Below, piece by piece: positions 8,312 through 16,624 of a stretch of 64,000 nt of DNA. The DNA comes from Amycolatopsis sulphurea (GTDB lineage Bacteria > Actinomycetota > Actinomycetes > Mycobacteriales > Pseudonocardiaceae), in NCBI RefSeq assembly GCF_002564045.1, contig NZ_PDJK01000001.1, forward strand, positions 62,001 to 126,000, read 5' to 3'. Made by a program: the position numbers and the translations under genes. Within the stretch, counting starts at the first letter, position 1, and each line of letters opens with the position of its first letter. The notes under the pieces were generated by a model. It saw nothing but the letters and a program-made list of their open reading frames with translations. It ran no database searches and was not told where the DNA came from.

Positions 8312-9004
8312 ATGGCGCGGCTGAACTACAACGAGCTGAACGACACGATCCGCTACACCACCTGGTCGGTCTTCCGGATCGAGCCGGGCCGCCTCGGTGA
8401 GGACCGCGGGGCTGCGGGCCGCGAGACCGCGGAATACCTCGACGGGCTCGAAGCCAAGGGCGTCGTCGTACGCGGGGTGTACGACCTGTCCGCGCTGCGC
8501 GCCGACGCAGACTTCATGATCTGGTGGCACGCCGAGGAGATCGAACAGGTCCAGGCCGCCTACACCGGGTTCCGCAGCACGCCGCTGGGCCGCGCCGCGA
8601 CGCCGGTGTGGAGCCAGACCGCGCTGCACCGGCCCGCCGAGTTCAACAAGAGCCACATCCCCGCGTTCCTGGCCGGCGAAGAGGCGCGCAAGTACATCTG
8701 CGTGTACCCGTTTGTCCGGTCCTACGACTGGTACCTGCTGCCCGACGAGGAACGCCGCAAGATGCTGGCCGACCACGGCAAGGAAGCACGCGACTACCCG
8801 GACGTGCGGGCCAACACCGTGGCCTCGTTCGCGCTCGGCGACTACGAATGGATCCTCGCCTTCGAGGCCGACGAGCTGCACCGCATCGTCGACCTGATGC
8901 GGCACCTGCGGGCCACCGAAGCCCGTCGGCATGTACGGGTGGAGATCCCCTTCTACACCGGCACCCGGGTGCCGCCGGCCGAGCTCGTCGCGGCCCTGCC
9001 GTAA
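8312..9004 (+). CDS. hemQ: Coproheme decarboxylase HemQ (ChdC)
   Basis: A 230-residue member of the chlorite-dismutase fold that converts coproheme to haem b using peroxide, the last step of the actinobacterial pathway. Recognisable segments are [47 protein letters not shown] and [28 protein letters not shown], the last two being near-invariant in HemQ. It follows hemG by 46 bp with AGGATG close to the ATG. Ferrochelatase is not in the window. Confidence 0.94.
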   Translation: MARLNYNELNDTIRYTTWSVFRIEPGRLGEDRGAAGRETAEYLDGLEAKGVVVRGVYDLSALRADADFMIWWHAEEIEQVQAAYTGFRSTPLGRAATPVWSQTALHRPAEFNKSHIPAFLAGEEARKYICVYPFVRSYDWYLLPDEERRKMLADHGKEARDYPDVRANTVASFALGDYEWILAFEADELHRIVDLMRHLRATEARRHVRVEIPFYTGTRVPPAELVAALP

Positions 9005-9009
9005 CCGCC

Positions 9010-10404
9010 GTGGACAACGTGCTGGCCGGGGTGTGGCGGACACTCACCGGCGGATCACTGCCGCCCGTTTCGCTGACCGGCGACGATTCCGTGCTGCCCG
9101 GCCCGTTCCGGGTGCCGACCGTGGCCACGGCGAGTGTCGCTGTGGCCACGCTCGCCGCCGCGGAGATGCTGCGCCTGCGAGGGATCGAACCGGGCACTGT
9201 GGCCGTCGACAGCCGGCATGCGGCTGCCTCGTTCGCCAGCGAGCGGTTGTTGCGGATCGACGGCAACCCGGGACCCGGCCCGTGGGGTCCGATCGCGGGC
9301 GACTACCACGCGGCCGACGGCTGGATCAAGCTGCATTGCAACACCTCCCGGCACGAAGCAGCGGTCTGCTGGGCGCTCGGGGTGCCCGCGACCCGCGAAG
9401 CGGTGGCGAAGACCGTTGCCGCGAAGACTGTGGCCGAAGTCGAGTCCGCGGTGATCACGGCGGGCGGAGCGGCCGCGTTCATGCGCTCACGCGAGGAATG
9501 GCGTGCCCACCCGCAGGGGCAGGCCGTCGCAGAGCTGCCGCTGGTGCAGCTGGAACGGATCGGTGACGCTCCGCCGCGTACGTTGTTCGAGTCCGCGCGT
9601 CCGCTCGGCGGGGTGCGCGTGCTGGAGCTGACACACGTACTGGCCGGTCCGGTCGCGGGCCGGGTACTCGCCGCACACGGTGCGAACGTGCTGCACGTCG
9701 GCGCCGCGCACCTGCCGCGGATCCCGACGCTCACCATGGACACCGGCCAAGGCAAACGGTCGGCGTACGTCGCGCTGGACACCGAAGGTGGCCGCGCGAA
9801 GCTGAAGAAGCTCATCGCCCGCGCTGACGTGCTGGTGCAGTCATTCCGTCCGGGCGCGCTTGCGCGGCTGGGGTTCGGCCCGGAAGAGCTTGCCGAGCTA
9901 CGGCCGGGGCTGGTGACGGCCGATCTGTCCGCGTACGGCTGGACTGGCCCGTGGGCACGCCGACGCGGCTTCGACAGCCTCGTGCAGATGTCGTCCGGTA
10001 TCGCCGAGGAGAACGCCGCTGACGCCCCGGCGCCGTTGCCCGTGCAGGCTCTCGACCACGCGACGGGCTGGTTGACCGCCGCGGCGGTGATGACCGCACT
10101 GCACCGCACGGTGACCGAAGGCGGTACTTGGCGGGCCCAGCTGTCGCTGGCGGGCACCGGTGCCTGGCTGGACTCCCTGGGCCGCACTGAGGCCACAGCC
10201 TCGGCAGCGGACTTCTCGGACCTGCTGGAGGACGTCGACAGCGACTTCGGCCGAATGACCCGGGTACGGATGCCAGGGGTACTGCCAGGCGCCCCACCGC
10301 AGTGGGATCACCCCACGCATCGGCCGGGTTCGGACACCGCAGTGTGGTCGCCGGTCAGTGCTGGAACCAGCGTCGGCGCGGCTTCGCCAGCTCACCCCGG
10401 CTGA
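9010..10404 (+). CDS. CaiB/BaiF (family III) CoA-transferase
   Basis: A 464-residue protein of the CaiB/BaiF CoA-transferase family, which moves CoA between acyl carboxylates. The typical core starts with RPLGGVRVLELTHVLAGPVAGRVLAAHGANVLHV and continues with the D..GKRS.YVALDT segment and ADVLVQSFRPGALARLG. The usual catalytic Asp after the GKRS block is seen as the D of LDTEGGRAKLKKL or a near neighbour; this was not resolved. An N-terminal region of about 190 residues precedes the core. The GTG start lies five bases after hemQ. The 3' end overlaps the convergent 108-residue gene by 50 bp. Substrate unknown. Confidence 0.85.
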   Translation: MDNVLAGVWRTLTGGSLPPVSLTGDDSVLPGPFRVPTVATASVAVATLAAAEMLRLRGIEPGTVAVDSRHAAASFASERLLRIDGNPGPGPWGPIAGDYHAADGWIKLHCNTSRHEAAVCWALGVPATREAVAKTVAAKTVAEVESAVITAGGAAAFMRSREEWRAHPQGQAVAELPLVQLERIGDAPPRTLFESARPLGGVRVLELTHVLAGPVAGRVLAAHGANVLHVGAAHLPRIPTLTMDTGQGKRSAYVALDTEGGRAKLKKLIARADVLVQSFRPGALARLGFGPEELAELRPGLVTADLSAYGWTGPWARRRGFDSLVQMSSGIAEENAADAPAPLPVQALDHATGWLTAAAVMTALHRTVTEGGTWRAQLSLAGTGAWLDSLGRTEATASAADFSDLLEDVDSDFGRMTRVRMPGVLPGAPPQWDHPTHRPGSDTAVWSPVSAGTSVGAASPAHPG

Positions 10405-10681
10405 TCAGCCAGGTCGCGAACGCGTCGGCGTACTGCCCGGTGCGGACTTCGGTGGTCTTCGGGTGTTCGGTGGCGTAAGCGTCGAACAGCGGCGCGAAGC
10501 GCTCGCCGAGGGCTTCGGGCAGGTCTGGTCGCAGGTACGCGACGAGCCGGCGCCGTTTGTCGCGAAGCACGTCGGCTTCGACGCGTAGTCGCTTCGCGTC
10601 GAAGCCGGACGGGGCGGCCCCATCGGACAGCAGCGCTTCCAGCAGTTCCGCTTGCCGCGCCGCAAGTTCTTCGCGGCTCAC
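10355..10681 (-). CDS. Small partner protein of the MNIO operon (SCO6045-like)
   Basis: A 108-residue helical protein beginning SREELAARQAELLEALL and ending in a basic tail. Its GTG start overlaps the MNIO stop as GTGA, so the two are translationally coupled. In other MNIO (DUF692) systems a small second protein binds and presents the peptide substrate; this one sits in the same position, but its sequence is not that of MbnC or TglI. The partner role is therefore inferred from context. I recall similar proteins downstream of DUF692 in Streptomyces (SCO6045 type). The 3' end runs 50 bp into the CoA-transferase gene on the other strand. Confidence 0.7.
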   Translation of the reverse strand: MSREELAARQAELLEALLSDGAAPSGFDAKRLRVEADVLRDKRRRLVAYLRPDLPEALGERFAPLFDAYATEHPKTTEVRTGQYADAFATWLISRGELAKPRRRWFQH

Positions 10682-11478
10682 GCGATCACCGCGCGCAGCG
10701 TGGACAGCTCGGCCGCAAGCTCGCGGTCAGTGGGGTAGTCGTCGTCGCGTTCCAGAAGGACTCCGGGTGGATCGGTCCTCCGGCACAGCTCGGCGAGCAG
10801 ATCGAGCACTTCTGGACGGACGGGGTGAGCGTGCGTGTCGTGGTAGACGCCGTCGCGTTCCACACCGCCCGCCACGTGTACGTACGCCAGCCGCTCCCAG
10901 GGGATGCCGTCGAGGAACGCGACCGGGTCGGTGCCGATGTTGCGCGCGTTCGCGTACAGGTTCGCCACGTCGATGATCAGCTGGCATCCGGTGCGTTCGG
11001 TCAGCTCGGCGAGGAACTGTTCCTCGGTCAGCTCGTCCTCCGGCCACCGCAGGACCGCGGCGATGTTCTCCAGCGCCAGCGGCACGTCCAGCATCGACTG
11101 GGCGAGCCGGACGTTCGCCACGAGCACGTCCAGCGCGTCCCGGGTGCGAGGCAACGGCATCAAATGACCGGAATCGAGACCGCCCGCCCGGACGAAGCAC
11201 GCATGGTCGCTGGCCAGCGGGGCGTCGAGCACCCGCGCCAGCTCGGCGAGGTGCTCCACGCGTGCGGTCTCCAGTGGTTCGGCACCGCCGAGGGACAGCG
11301 AGACCGCGTGCGGCAGCACCGGCATCCCGCGGTCCCGCAGTGCCTGCAGGCTCTCCGGAAGCTGGGGCGCGTGCAGGTTTTCCGCGACCACTTCGACCCA
11401 GTCGACACCCGGCAGCCGCGCGACCGACAGGTCCAGCTCGGAACGCCAGCCGAGGCCGACGCCGAGCCGCTCAGCCAC
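10678..11478 (-). CDS. DUF692/MNIO multinuclear non-haem iron oxidase-like protein
   Basis: A 266-residue TIM-barrel protein of the MNIO family, whose characterised members (MbnB, TglH) use an iron cluster to modify cysteines in peptides. All the family metal-ligand motifs appear in order: GLGWRSEL, VVAENLHAP, LPHAVSLSLG, LASDHACF, PLALENI, IIDVANLYANARN, YVHVAGG, DTHAHPV and LLERDDDYP. The start at GTG 11478 is chosen because it overlaps the upstream stop by eight bases; a longer frame exists but reads back through the Cys/Gly tail codons of the neighbour. Flanked by a Cys-tailed membrane protein and a small partner, it probably modifies that tail. Confidence 0.85.
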   Translation of the reverse strand: MAERLGVGLGWRSELDLSVARLPGVDWVEVVAENLHAPQLPESLQALRDRGMPVLPHAVSLSLGGAEPLETARVEHLAELARVLDAPLASDHACFVRAGGLDSGHLMPLPRTRDALDVLVANVRLAQSMLDVPLALENIAAVLRWPEDELTEEQFLAELTERTGCQLIIDVANLYANARNIGTDPVAFLDGIPWERLAYVHVAGGVERDGVYHDTHAHPVRPEVLDLLAELCRRTDPPGVLLERDDDYPTDRELAAELSTLRAVIA

Positions 11479-12412
11479 CGCAGCCGCCCCCGCCGCCACA
11501 GGACGAGCCACTGCTGCACGAGGACCCGCCACCACACGACGAGCCGCCACTGGACGAGGATCCTCCGCCGGACGCTCCGCTGCTCCAACCCGAGGAGACC
11601 GGCGCGCTCAGCAGGGCCGTGCTCAACTCGTCGTCCGGATAGAACGCGATACCGGCGAGCGCGACGATCCCTGCGGCACTGGCGTACTGGAACGTCCGGC
11701 CACTGTTGGCCACAACCGCGTCGTCGCCTTCTTCGATGCTCTTCGCTTCGGCGCGCGCTCGCGCGACCATCGCGTACCCCGCCTTCGTCGGACGGCGTCG
11801 CTTACCTCCGTTACGGGTGGCGAAGGCGATGATCGTGAGTACCAACGCGAGCAGCAGCAGCCCGATCAGCCCACCGACCGGACGGTGCAGCTCGGCCCCG
11901 TTGACCAGCCGCACGATGCCGATCACGAGCACGGCCGCGTACGCGACTGCGATCCCACTGCGGAGACCACCGGCCCCGTCGCTGGTCGACAGCAGGGCGC
12001 GGCGCTTCAGGTTGCTCTCGATCGCGCGAAGCGCCGGCGCGACGTGCTTGGACTTGCGTACCTGCGCCGTCGTGGCGCCCGCACCCTTCGCCGCCAGATG
12101 CACGCTCCGTTCCAGCCTTGGCGCCTTCGGCGTCTTTCCGGCGGCGGTGATCCGCCCGGAACTGCTGACCCGCAGCCGATAGCTCTCCAGCAGCTTCGCG
12201 ATCGCCGTGTCCACGGCCCGGTCCGCGCCGCCGGCGAGGTAGGCCAGCTCGTAGACGTCCTGCGGAGGCGAACCGTCGTCCGCCGCCGCGCCCAGCGGCC
12301 GTCGCCTGCTCAGCAGTGGCGGCCCGGCGATCCGCAGCACGAGCAGCGCGGCCAGCGCCAGCCCGAAGTACAGCAGGAATTCCGGACCCGAGATCCCCCA
12401 TGGTTCGTTCAA
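11471..12412 (-). CDS. TIGR04222 membrane protein with a Cys/Gly-rich C-terminal tail
   Basis: A 313-residue membrane protein. Segments near residues 9-30 (GPEFLLYFGLALAALLVLRIAG), 150-170 and 178-200 are hydrophobic, and a weaker one lies around 245-260. The cytoplasmic-looking part with DVYELAYLAGGADRAVDTAIAKL is characteristic of the TIGR04222 domain. The last 40 residues are low complexity Ser/Gly with four cysteines in the pattern SSCGGGSSC, SSC and CGG. Its stop overlaps the MNIO start by eight bases. I infer that the Cys tail is the substrate of the neighbouring MNIO enzyme, since MNIO enzymes act on Cys residues of leader-bearing peptides. Confidence 0.85.
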   Translation of the reverse strand: MNEPWGISGPEFLLYFGLALAALLVLRIAGPPLLSRRRPLGAAADDGSPPQDVYELAYLAGGADRAVDTAIAKLLESYRLRVSSSGRITAAGKTPKAPRLERSVHLAAKGAGATTAQVRKSKHVAPALRAIESNLKRRALLSTSDGAGGLRSGIAVAYAAVLVIGIVRLVNGAELHRPVGGLIGLLLLALVLTIIAFATRNGGKRRRPTKAGYAMVARARAEAKSIEEGDDAVVANSGRTFQYASAAGIVALAGIAFYPDDELSTALLSAPVSSGWSSGASGGGSSSSGGSSCGGGSSCSSGSSCGGGGGCGG

Positions 12413-12517
12413 CGCAGGTCCCCTCTCGCGTCCGGCATCGACCTTAACCGTTCGGGCGAACCGAACATGCCGGGATAAATGACGCCGATCCGCGGCGCGG
12501 GGTTCCCCGTACTCGCG

Positions 12518-12551
12518 AAAACCGCCCTCCCCGCACTGGCGGAGAGGGCGG
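12518..12551 (-). terminator. Rho-independent-like terminator after msrB
   Basis: Read on the minus strand, CCGCCCTC and GAGGGCGG form an eight-base stem with a structured loop, followed by TTTT, 20 bp after the msrB stop codon. Position and T run fit a terminator for the msrB transcript. Confidence 0.65.
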
Positions 12552-12571
12552 CAGGGGACTCGCGGTACCGG

Positions 12572-13018
12572 TCAGCCCTCGGCCTCCGGGACGAGCTTCA
12601 GCGAGATGGAATTGATGCAGTAGCGCTGGTCGGTCGGGGTGGCGTAACCCTCGCCCTCGAACACGTGCCCGAGGTGGCTGTGGCAGGACGCGCACAGCAC
12701 CTCGATGCGCCGCATGCCGAGCGTGCGATCCTCGCGCAGCAGCACCGCGTCCGAGTCCGCCGGGTCGTAGAACGACGGCCAGCCGCAGTGGCTCTCGAAC
12801 TTGGTGTCGCTGCGGAACAGCTCCGCGCCGCAGGCCCGGCATTCGTACACGCCGATGGTCTTCGTGTCGGTGTACTCACCGGTGAAGGGCTGTTCGGTGC
12901 CGGCCTGCCGGAGCACCGCGTACTCCTCCGGACCGAGCTGCGCACGCCATTCCTGCTCGGACTTCACCACACGCGGGGTGGTGCCGACCACGGGTTTCAT
13001 ACCTTTCACCTGTTCCAC
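12572..13018 (-). CDS. msrB: Peptide-methionine (R)-S-oxide reductase MsrB
   Basis: Repairs oxidised proteins by reducing methionine-R-sulfoxide. The zinc-binding pairs C60-x-x-C63 (YECRACG) and C109-x-x-C112 (LCASCH) are both present, and the catalytic cysteine is C134 in QRYCINSISLK. The core HCGWPSFYDP and HLGHVFEGEG motifs are intact. Length is 148 residues. The first start is GTG 13018, with GAGG close upstream; an ATG at 13000 (MKPVVGT) is an alternative and fits the usual family N-terminus. Likely monocistronic, with a terminator at 12518-12551. Confidence 0.95.
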   Translation of the reverse strand: MEQVKGMKPVVGTTPRVVKSEQEWRAQLGPEEYAVLRQAGTEQPFTGEYTDTKTIGVYECRACGAELFRSDTKFESHCGWPSFYDPADSDAVLLREDRTLGMRRIEVLCASCHSHLGHVFEGEGYATPTDQRYCINSISLKLVPEAEG

Positions 13019-13027
13019 GTTACCTCG

Positions 13028-13333
13028 CTACCGGGAGAGGAAGGCGATCGTGTGGGTCGCGATGTCCCAGGCGGTGACCAGCAGCCCGAGCACGATGAGC
13101 ACCACGAACAGCACCGAGATCCAGTACCGCAGCCCGCCGGTGCGGGCGCTGGACTCGGCGAAATCGGCCACCTGGTCGAGGCAGGCCTCCACGGTGAAGG
13201 TGGGCCCGGTCCGTTCCATCCGGTCGAGGTGGGCGGCGAACGCCCGGACCTCGGGATCGGCCGGGTCGAGCCCGATCAGATCGTCGTGGAACCGCGGGTT
13301 CCAGCCCGGCGGCACTGCTGCGCTCTCGGCCAT
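13028..13333 (-). CDS. Small C-terminally anchored membrane protein
   Basis: A 101-residue protein with a soluble N-terminal part (MAESAAVPPGWNPRFHDDLIGLDP) and one predicted membrane helix near the end (YWISVLFVVLIVLGLLVTAWDIA). The ATG at 13333 has GGGGG immediately before it; an upstream in-frame start at 13438 would overlap the kinase gene and is unlikely. Function is unknown. It lies between the Ser/Thr kinase and msrB on the same strand and may be co-transcribed with either. Confidence 0.65.
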   Translation of the reverse strand: MAESAAVPPGWNPRFHDDLIGLDPADPEVRAFAAHLDRMERTGPTFTVEACLDQVADFAESSARTGGLRYWISVLFVVLIVLGLLVTAWDIATHTIAFLSR

Positions 13334-13397
13334 ACCCCCACGGTAAGCCCTGTACCCCGGTCGACGCACCGGCCCGCGCGCTGTGTCGCGCGGACGG

Positions 13398-15041
13398 TCA
13401 CTGGCCGGATGCCCCGCCGGCGTCCAGCCGGGTGTCACTGTCGATCAGCATCTGCCCACCGGACTGGATCACCCGGTAGCCACGGCGGTTCCCGTCAATG
13501 GTGAGGTTCATCGTGATGGAGCCGTCCGCGTTGCCCCCGCCGCTGTCCGCGCGCGCGGACTCGTACCGGTTGATCTTGTGCCCTGACCAGTACTGCTGGA
13601 ACGCGGACTGACTGCCGTACACGGCCTGCGCCGCCGGGGTGAGATGTGCCCAGTTGGCGCCCGGGTCCGCGAAGAAGCCGTTGGTGAGCAGCATCCCGGC
13701 CGCACCGTAGTCGGTGATCTTGCCTTCCGTCTGGGTCTGGCCCAGTGCTCCGTTCGGCGTGCTCGTGGTGGTGGGCGGCGCGGATGTCGACGGCGCGCTC
13801 GACGGCGTCTGCCCCTGCTGCGCCGTGGTGCCGCCGTTCGAGCCGCTGCTGTTGCTGAGCACCAGGAACACGATGACCGCGACCGCGACGACCGCGACGG
13901 CGCCACCGGCGAGCAGCACCATGCGGCGCTTGCCCGCCGGGCGTTGTGCCTGGCCGGTGGCGTAGTTCGGCGCGGCCGCGGACGGCGCCGGGCGCTGGGC
14001 CGCGGGCTGCGCACGCGGGGGAGTGGGCGGCGGGGCGGCCGGTGAGCGCATCGGCATGAACGCCGCGGTCGGCGTGCGAGGCGGGTTCGACGGGGTCTTC
14101 TGCGCCGGGATCGGGGCCGAGGACGGGGACTGCGGACCGGCCCCCACGCGCTGCCACGGCGGGGGCGGGCCGGCGCCGGTACCGGCGCCGCGGTTGCCCG
14201 ACAGCAGCGGCGGCTGGGCCGGCTCACCCGTGGCGAGGGTGGCCAGCCGTTCCCGGGCCTCGGCCATGCTGGGCCGTTCGCCGGGCTCCGGGCGCAGCAG
14301 GCTCATCAGCAGCGCGGTCGCCGGGCCCGCCTGGGTGGGCGGGTTGACCTGGCCGTTCGCCGCGGCGTAGAGCAGCGCGAGCTGGTTGGTGGTGTTGCCG
14401 TACGGGGTCTGGCCCTCGATCGCCTGGTACAGCGTGGCGCCCAGGGCGAACACGTCCGAGCTGGGCACCGGATCGGCGCCGCGGGCCAGCTCGGGGGCCA
14501 GGTAGGCGGGGGTGCCGCCGATCAGGCCGGTCTGGGTGAGCGTCATGTCGCCGGCCGCGCGCGAGATGCCGAAGTCGGTGATCTTCGCGGTGCCGGTCTC
14601 GTCGATCAGGATGTTGCCGGGTTTGACGTCGCGGTGCACGATCCCGGCGCGGTGCGCGGCGACCAGTGCCGCGGCGACCTGCTCGCCGATCCGCGCGACC
14701 TGGCCCACCGGCAGCGGGCCCTGCCCGGCCAGCACCGCGGACAGGCTCGGCCCGTTCAGGTACTCCATCACCAGGCAGGGATCGCCGCCGTGCTCGGCGA
14801 TGTCGAACACCACGATGGCGTTCGGATGCTGGAAGCGGGCGGCGTTCTTCGCCTCGCGCATGGCGCGCTGGCGCATGTTGTCGCGCTCGGCCTCGGACAC
14901 GCCCGGCTGCGGCAGGATCTGCTTGATCGCCACGGACCGTTCCAGGCGCACGTCGACCGCGCGCCACACCACGCCCATGGCACCGCTACCAATGTGCTCG
15001 ACGAGGCGGTAGTGCCCCGCGATCAGCTGCCCGGTGTCGAT
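13398..15041 (-). CDS. PASTA-less Ser/Thr protein kinase with membrane anchor; start codon unclear
   Basis: A Hanks-type kinase. The Gly-rich loop GSGAMGVVW, the lysine of VAIKQIL, the catalytic loop HRDVKPGNIL, DFG (KITDFGISR) and APE-like PELARG are all present. A Pro/Ala-rich linker leads to one membrane helix (MVLLAGGAVAVVAVAVIVFLVL) and an extracellular domain of about 140 residues resembling an NTF2-like or mycobacterial-type sensor domain. In the kinase frame there is no ATG, GTG or TTG between the Gly-rich loop and an upstream TGA at 15084-15086. AGGAG at 15050-15054 is spaced eight bases before ATC at 15041, which would start IDTGQLIAGHYRLVEHIG. An ATG at 14978 lies inside the loop and would remove its first strand. 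Confidence 0.82.
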   Translation of the reverse strand: MDTGQLIAGHYRLVEHIGSGAMGVVWRAVDVRLERSVAIKQILPQPGVSEAERDNMRQRAMREAKNAARFQHPNAIVVFDIAEHGGDPCLVMEYLNGPSLSAVLAGQGPLPVGQVARIGEQVAAALVAAHRAGIVHRDVKPGNILIDETGTAKITDFGISRAAGDMTLTQTGLIGGTPAYLAPELARGADPVPSSDVFALGATLYQAIEGQTPYGNTTNQLALLYAAANGQVNPPTQAGPATALLMSLLRPEPGERPSMAEARERLATLATGEPAQPPLLSGNRGAGTGAGPPPPWQRVGAGPQSPSSAPIPAQKTPSNPPRTPTAAFMPMRSPAAPPPTPPRAQPAAQRPAPSAAAPNYATGQAQRPAGKRRMVLLAGGAVAVVAVAVIVFLVLSNSSGSNGGTTAQQGQTPSSAPSTSAPPTTTSTPNGALGQTQTEGKITDYGAAGMLLTNGFFADPGANWAHLTPAAQAVYGSQSAFQQYWSGHKINRYESARADSGGGNADGSITMNLTIDGNRRGYRVIQSGGQMLIDSDTRLDAGGASGQ

Positions 15042-15145
15042 GGCGACCGCTCCTGACGAAATCCCGGTGAATCGTGTCCGTGCTCAGCGCGGATTACCCC
15101 TCGCGCACCCGAACGAGTGTAGCGGTCGGAAGTACCCGGCCGCCG

Positions 15146-15829
15146 TCAGCCAGTCGGTGCGTGCTCCTCCGCTGCCGTGGCCGGGGTACGCCTGCGAAGC
15201 CCGTACAGCAGCCCGGCCAGCCCGGCCGCCGCGAAGATCGCGTACGAGGCGAGAAGCGCGGGCGGCGTGTCGCCGGTCAGGGCGTCGGCGAAGACCACCA
15301 CGGCGATCGTGCCGGGCACACTGCCGAGCAGTGTTCCGGCGAGGTAGGGCAGCAGTTTCACCGACGACACCCCGCACAGGTAGCTCAGCGGCGCGAACGG
15401 CACCACCGGGATCAGCCGCAGCGACGTGACGGCCAGCACACCTCCGCCGGACAGCCGCTCGTTGACCACCCGGACCGGCGCCCGGTGCAGATGCCGGGTG
15501 ATCAGGTCCCGCCCGAGCACCCGGGCGAGCCCGAACGACAGCCCCGCCGCGATCGTCGTCGCGACGAGCGCGATCAGCACCCCGGCGATGCTGCCCACCA
15601 GCAGCCCGGCGGCGAGGTTGAACACGGTCCGAGGAATCGGCGCGACGGTGAGCAGCGAGTACGCGGCCAGCAGCACGAGCGGCGTGGCGGAGCCGGTCTC
15701 GGCGGCCCACTGCCGCAGCTGCGCCGCCCCGGGAACCGGCAGCCACACCGCGGCGGCCGCGAGCACGACGAGCACGGCGAGCGCGAGGAGGAGCTTGGTT
15801 CTGCCGGACACTCCGCCACGGTAGGGCAC
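15146..15829 (-). CDS. TVP38/TMEM64 (VTT domain) membrane protein
   Basis: A 227-residue multi-pass membrane protein of the DedA/VTT superfamily, members of which move or scramble lipids. Hydrophobic segments lie at about residues 10-30, 48-66, 70-105, 150-190 and 195-215. The family signature regions are PIPRTVFNLAAGLLVGSIAGVLIA and RLIPVVPFAPLSYLCGVSSVKLLPYLAGTLLGSVPGTI, with the conserved F/L-R-x-x-P and G-x-x-P-G-T. The GTG at 15829 is the furthest start; GTG 15811 (VSGRTKLLLA) is preceded by GGCGGA and is equally likely. Upstream lies a three-unit palindrome cluster. Confidence 0.85.
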   Translation of the reverse strand: MPYRGGVSGRTKLLLALAVLVVLAAAAVWLPVPGAAQLRQWAAETGSATPLVLLAAYSLLTVAPIPRTVFNLAAGLLVGSIAGVLIALVATTIAAGLSFGLARVLGRDLITRHLHRAPVRVVNERLSGGGVLAVTSLRLIPVVPFAPLSYLCGVSSVKLLPYLAGTLLGSVPGTIAVVVFADALTGDTPPALLASYAIFAAAGLAGLLYGLRRRTPATAAEEHAPTG

Positions 15830-15874
15830 TCGCCGTCGCGCTCCGTGCCGTACCCCTGCCGGTCCGGGGCGCAG

Positions 15875-15956
15875 CTGTGAAGGGGCCCTTCACGGAATCG
15901 CGGAGCTGTGAAGGGGCCCTTCACGGAATCAGAGTCTGTGAAGGGCCCCTTCACAG
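15875..15956. repeat. Three-unit cluster of the 17-bp palindrome
   Basis: GTGAAGGGGCCCTTCAC occurs at 15877-15893 and again from 15908, and its reverse complement closes the cluster at about 15938-15954. The second and third units form a standard 51-bp double palindrome (15906-15956); the first is an extra direct copy with CGGAATC after it. This fills part of the 363-bp gap between the divergent VTT-protein and DUF6221 genes. Confidence 0.85.
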
Positions 15957-16192
15957 ACCTCGGGCGGGCGGCGGGCGGCGGGCCTCGACTACAACCAGGC
16001 CGCCCGTGACCGCCCGGTCGCCACTGGTCGTGACGTTCGGTGATCAATCTCGCGGCGTTCCCGAAAAGCTCCATCCAGGGTCTAGCCTGCTCGCGACCCG
16101 TTCTGCGGAATCGGGCACGGTCGGTGCCGGGTCCGGGGTGTAACGGCGCGCCTAGTCCGGGCCGGTGGACGGATCGGCAGGGAGGAGACCCG

Positions 16193-16585
16193 GTGGAGGA
16201 CCTGATCGCGTTCCTCGCCGCGCGGGTGGGGCAGCGCCAGGCGCTGATCATGCAGGCGGTGCGGCAGCAGCAGGCCGGGGAGCAGCTTACCCGGGAAGAG
16301 GCGAAAGTCCCGGTGGAACAGCGGATCCGGACGCTCGGCGACGTCGAGCTGGACGTGGTCAACCAGATGATCAACGAGATCGAGGTGACCCGCCGGATCA
16401 TGCTCGCGCACCGCACCACGGTGGCCGAGAAGGTGCCGGGGTTCCCGCTCTACGGCAGCGAATACTGGTGCGAGACCTGCCATGTGCCCGCCGGCGACGC
16501 CGGGGTCAACTGGTGCGTGACGCTGCGCCTGCTCGCCCTGCCCTACGCCGATCACCCGGACTACAGCGAACGCTGGCGCCCCTGA
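16193..16585 (+). CDS. DUF6221 family protein
   Basis: A 130-residue protein of unknown function. The N-terminal MEDLIAFLAARVGQRQ and C-terminal LRLLALPYADHPDYSERWRP match the actinobacterial DUF6221 family as I recognise it, where the last motif is nearly invariant. A CETCHVP motif may bind metal. GTG 16193 follows GGAGGAG by five bases, a strong start. The gene is on the plus strand just before the LLM oxidoreductase but with a 39-bp gap and its own ribosome binding site. Confidence 0.75.
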   Translation: MEDLIAFLAARVGQRQALIMQAVRQQQAGEQLTREEAKVPVEQRIRTLGDVELDVVNQMINEIEVTRRIMLAHRTTVAEKVPGFPLYGSEYWCETCHVPAGDAGVNWCVTLRLLALPYADHPDYSERWRP

Positions 16586-16624
16586 CCCGGGAATCCCCGC
16601 CCGCACGCGGATGTTGGCCTCTGC

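Noticed and set aside
10678..11550. A longer MNIO start at 11550.
   Set aside because: The extra residues are the out-of-frame reading of the neighbour's Cys/Gly tail; GTG 11478 with the eight-base overlap is the natural start.
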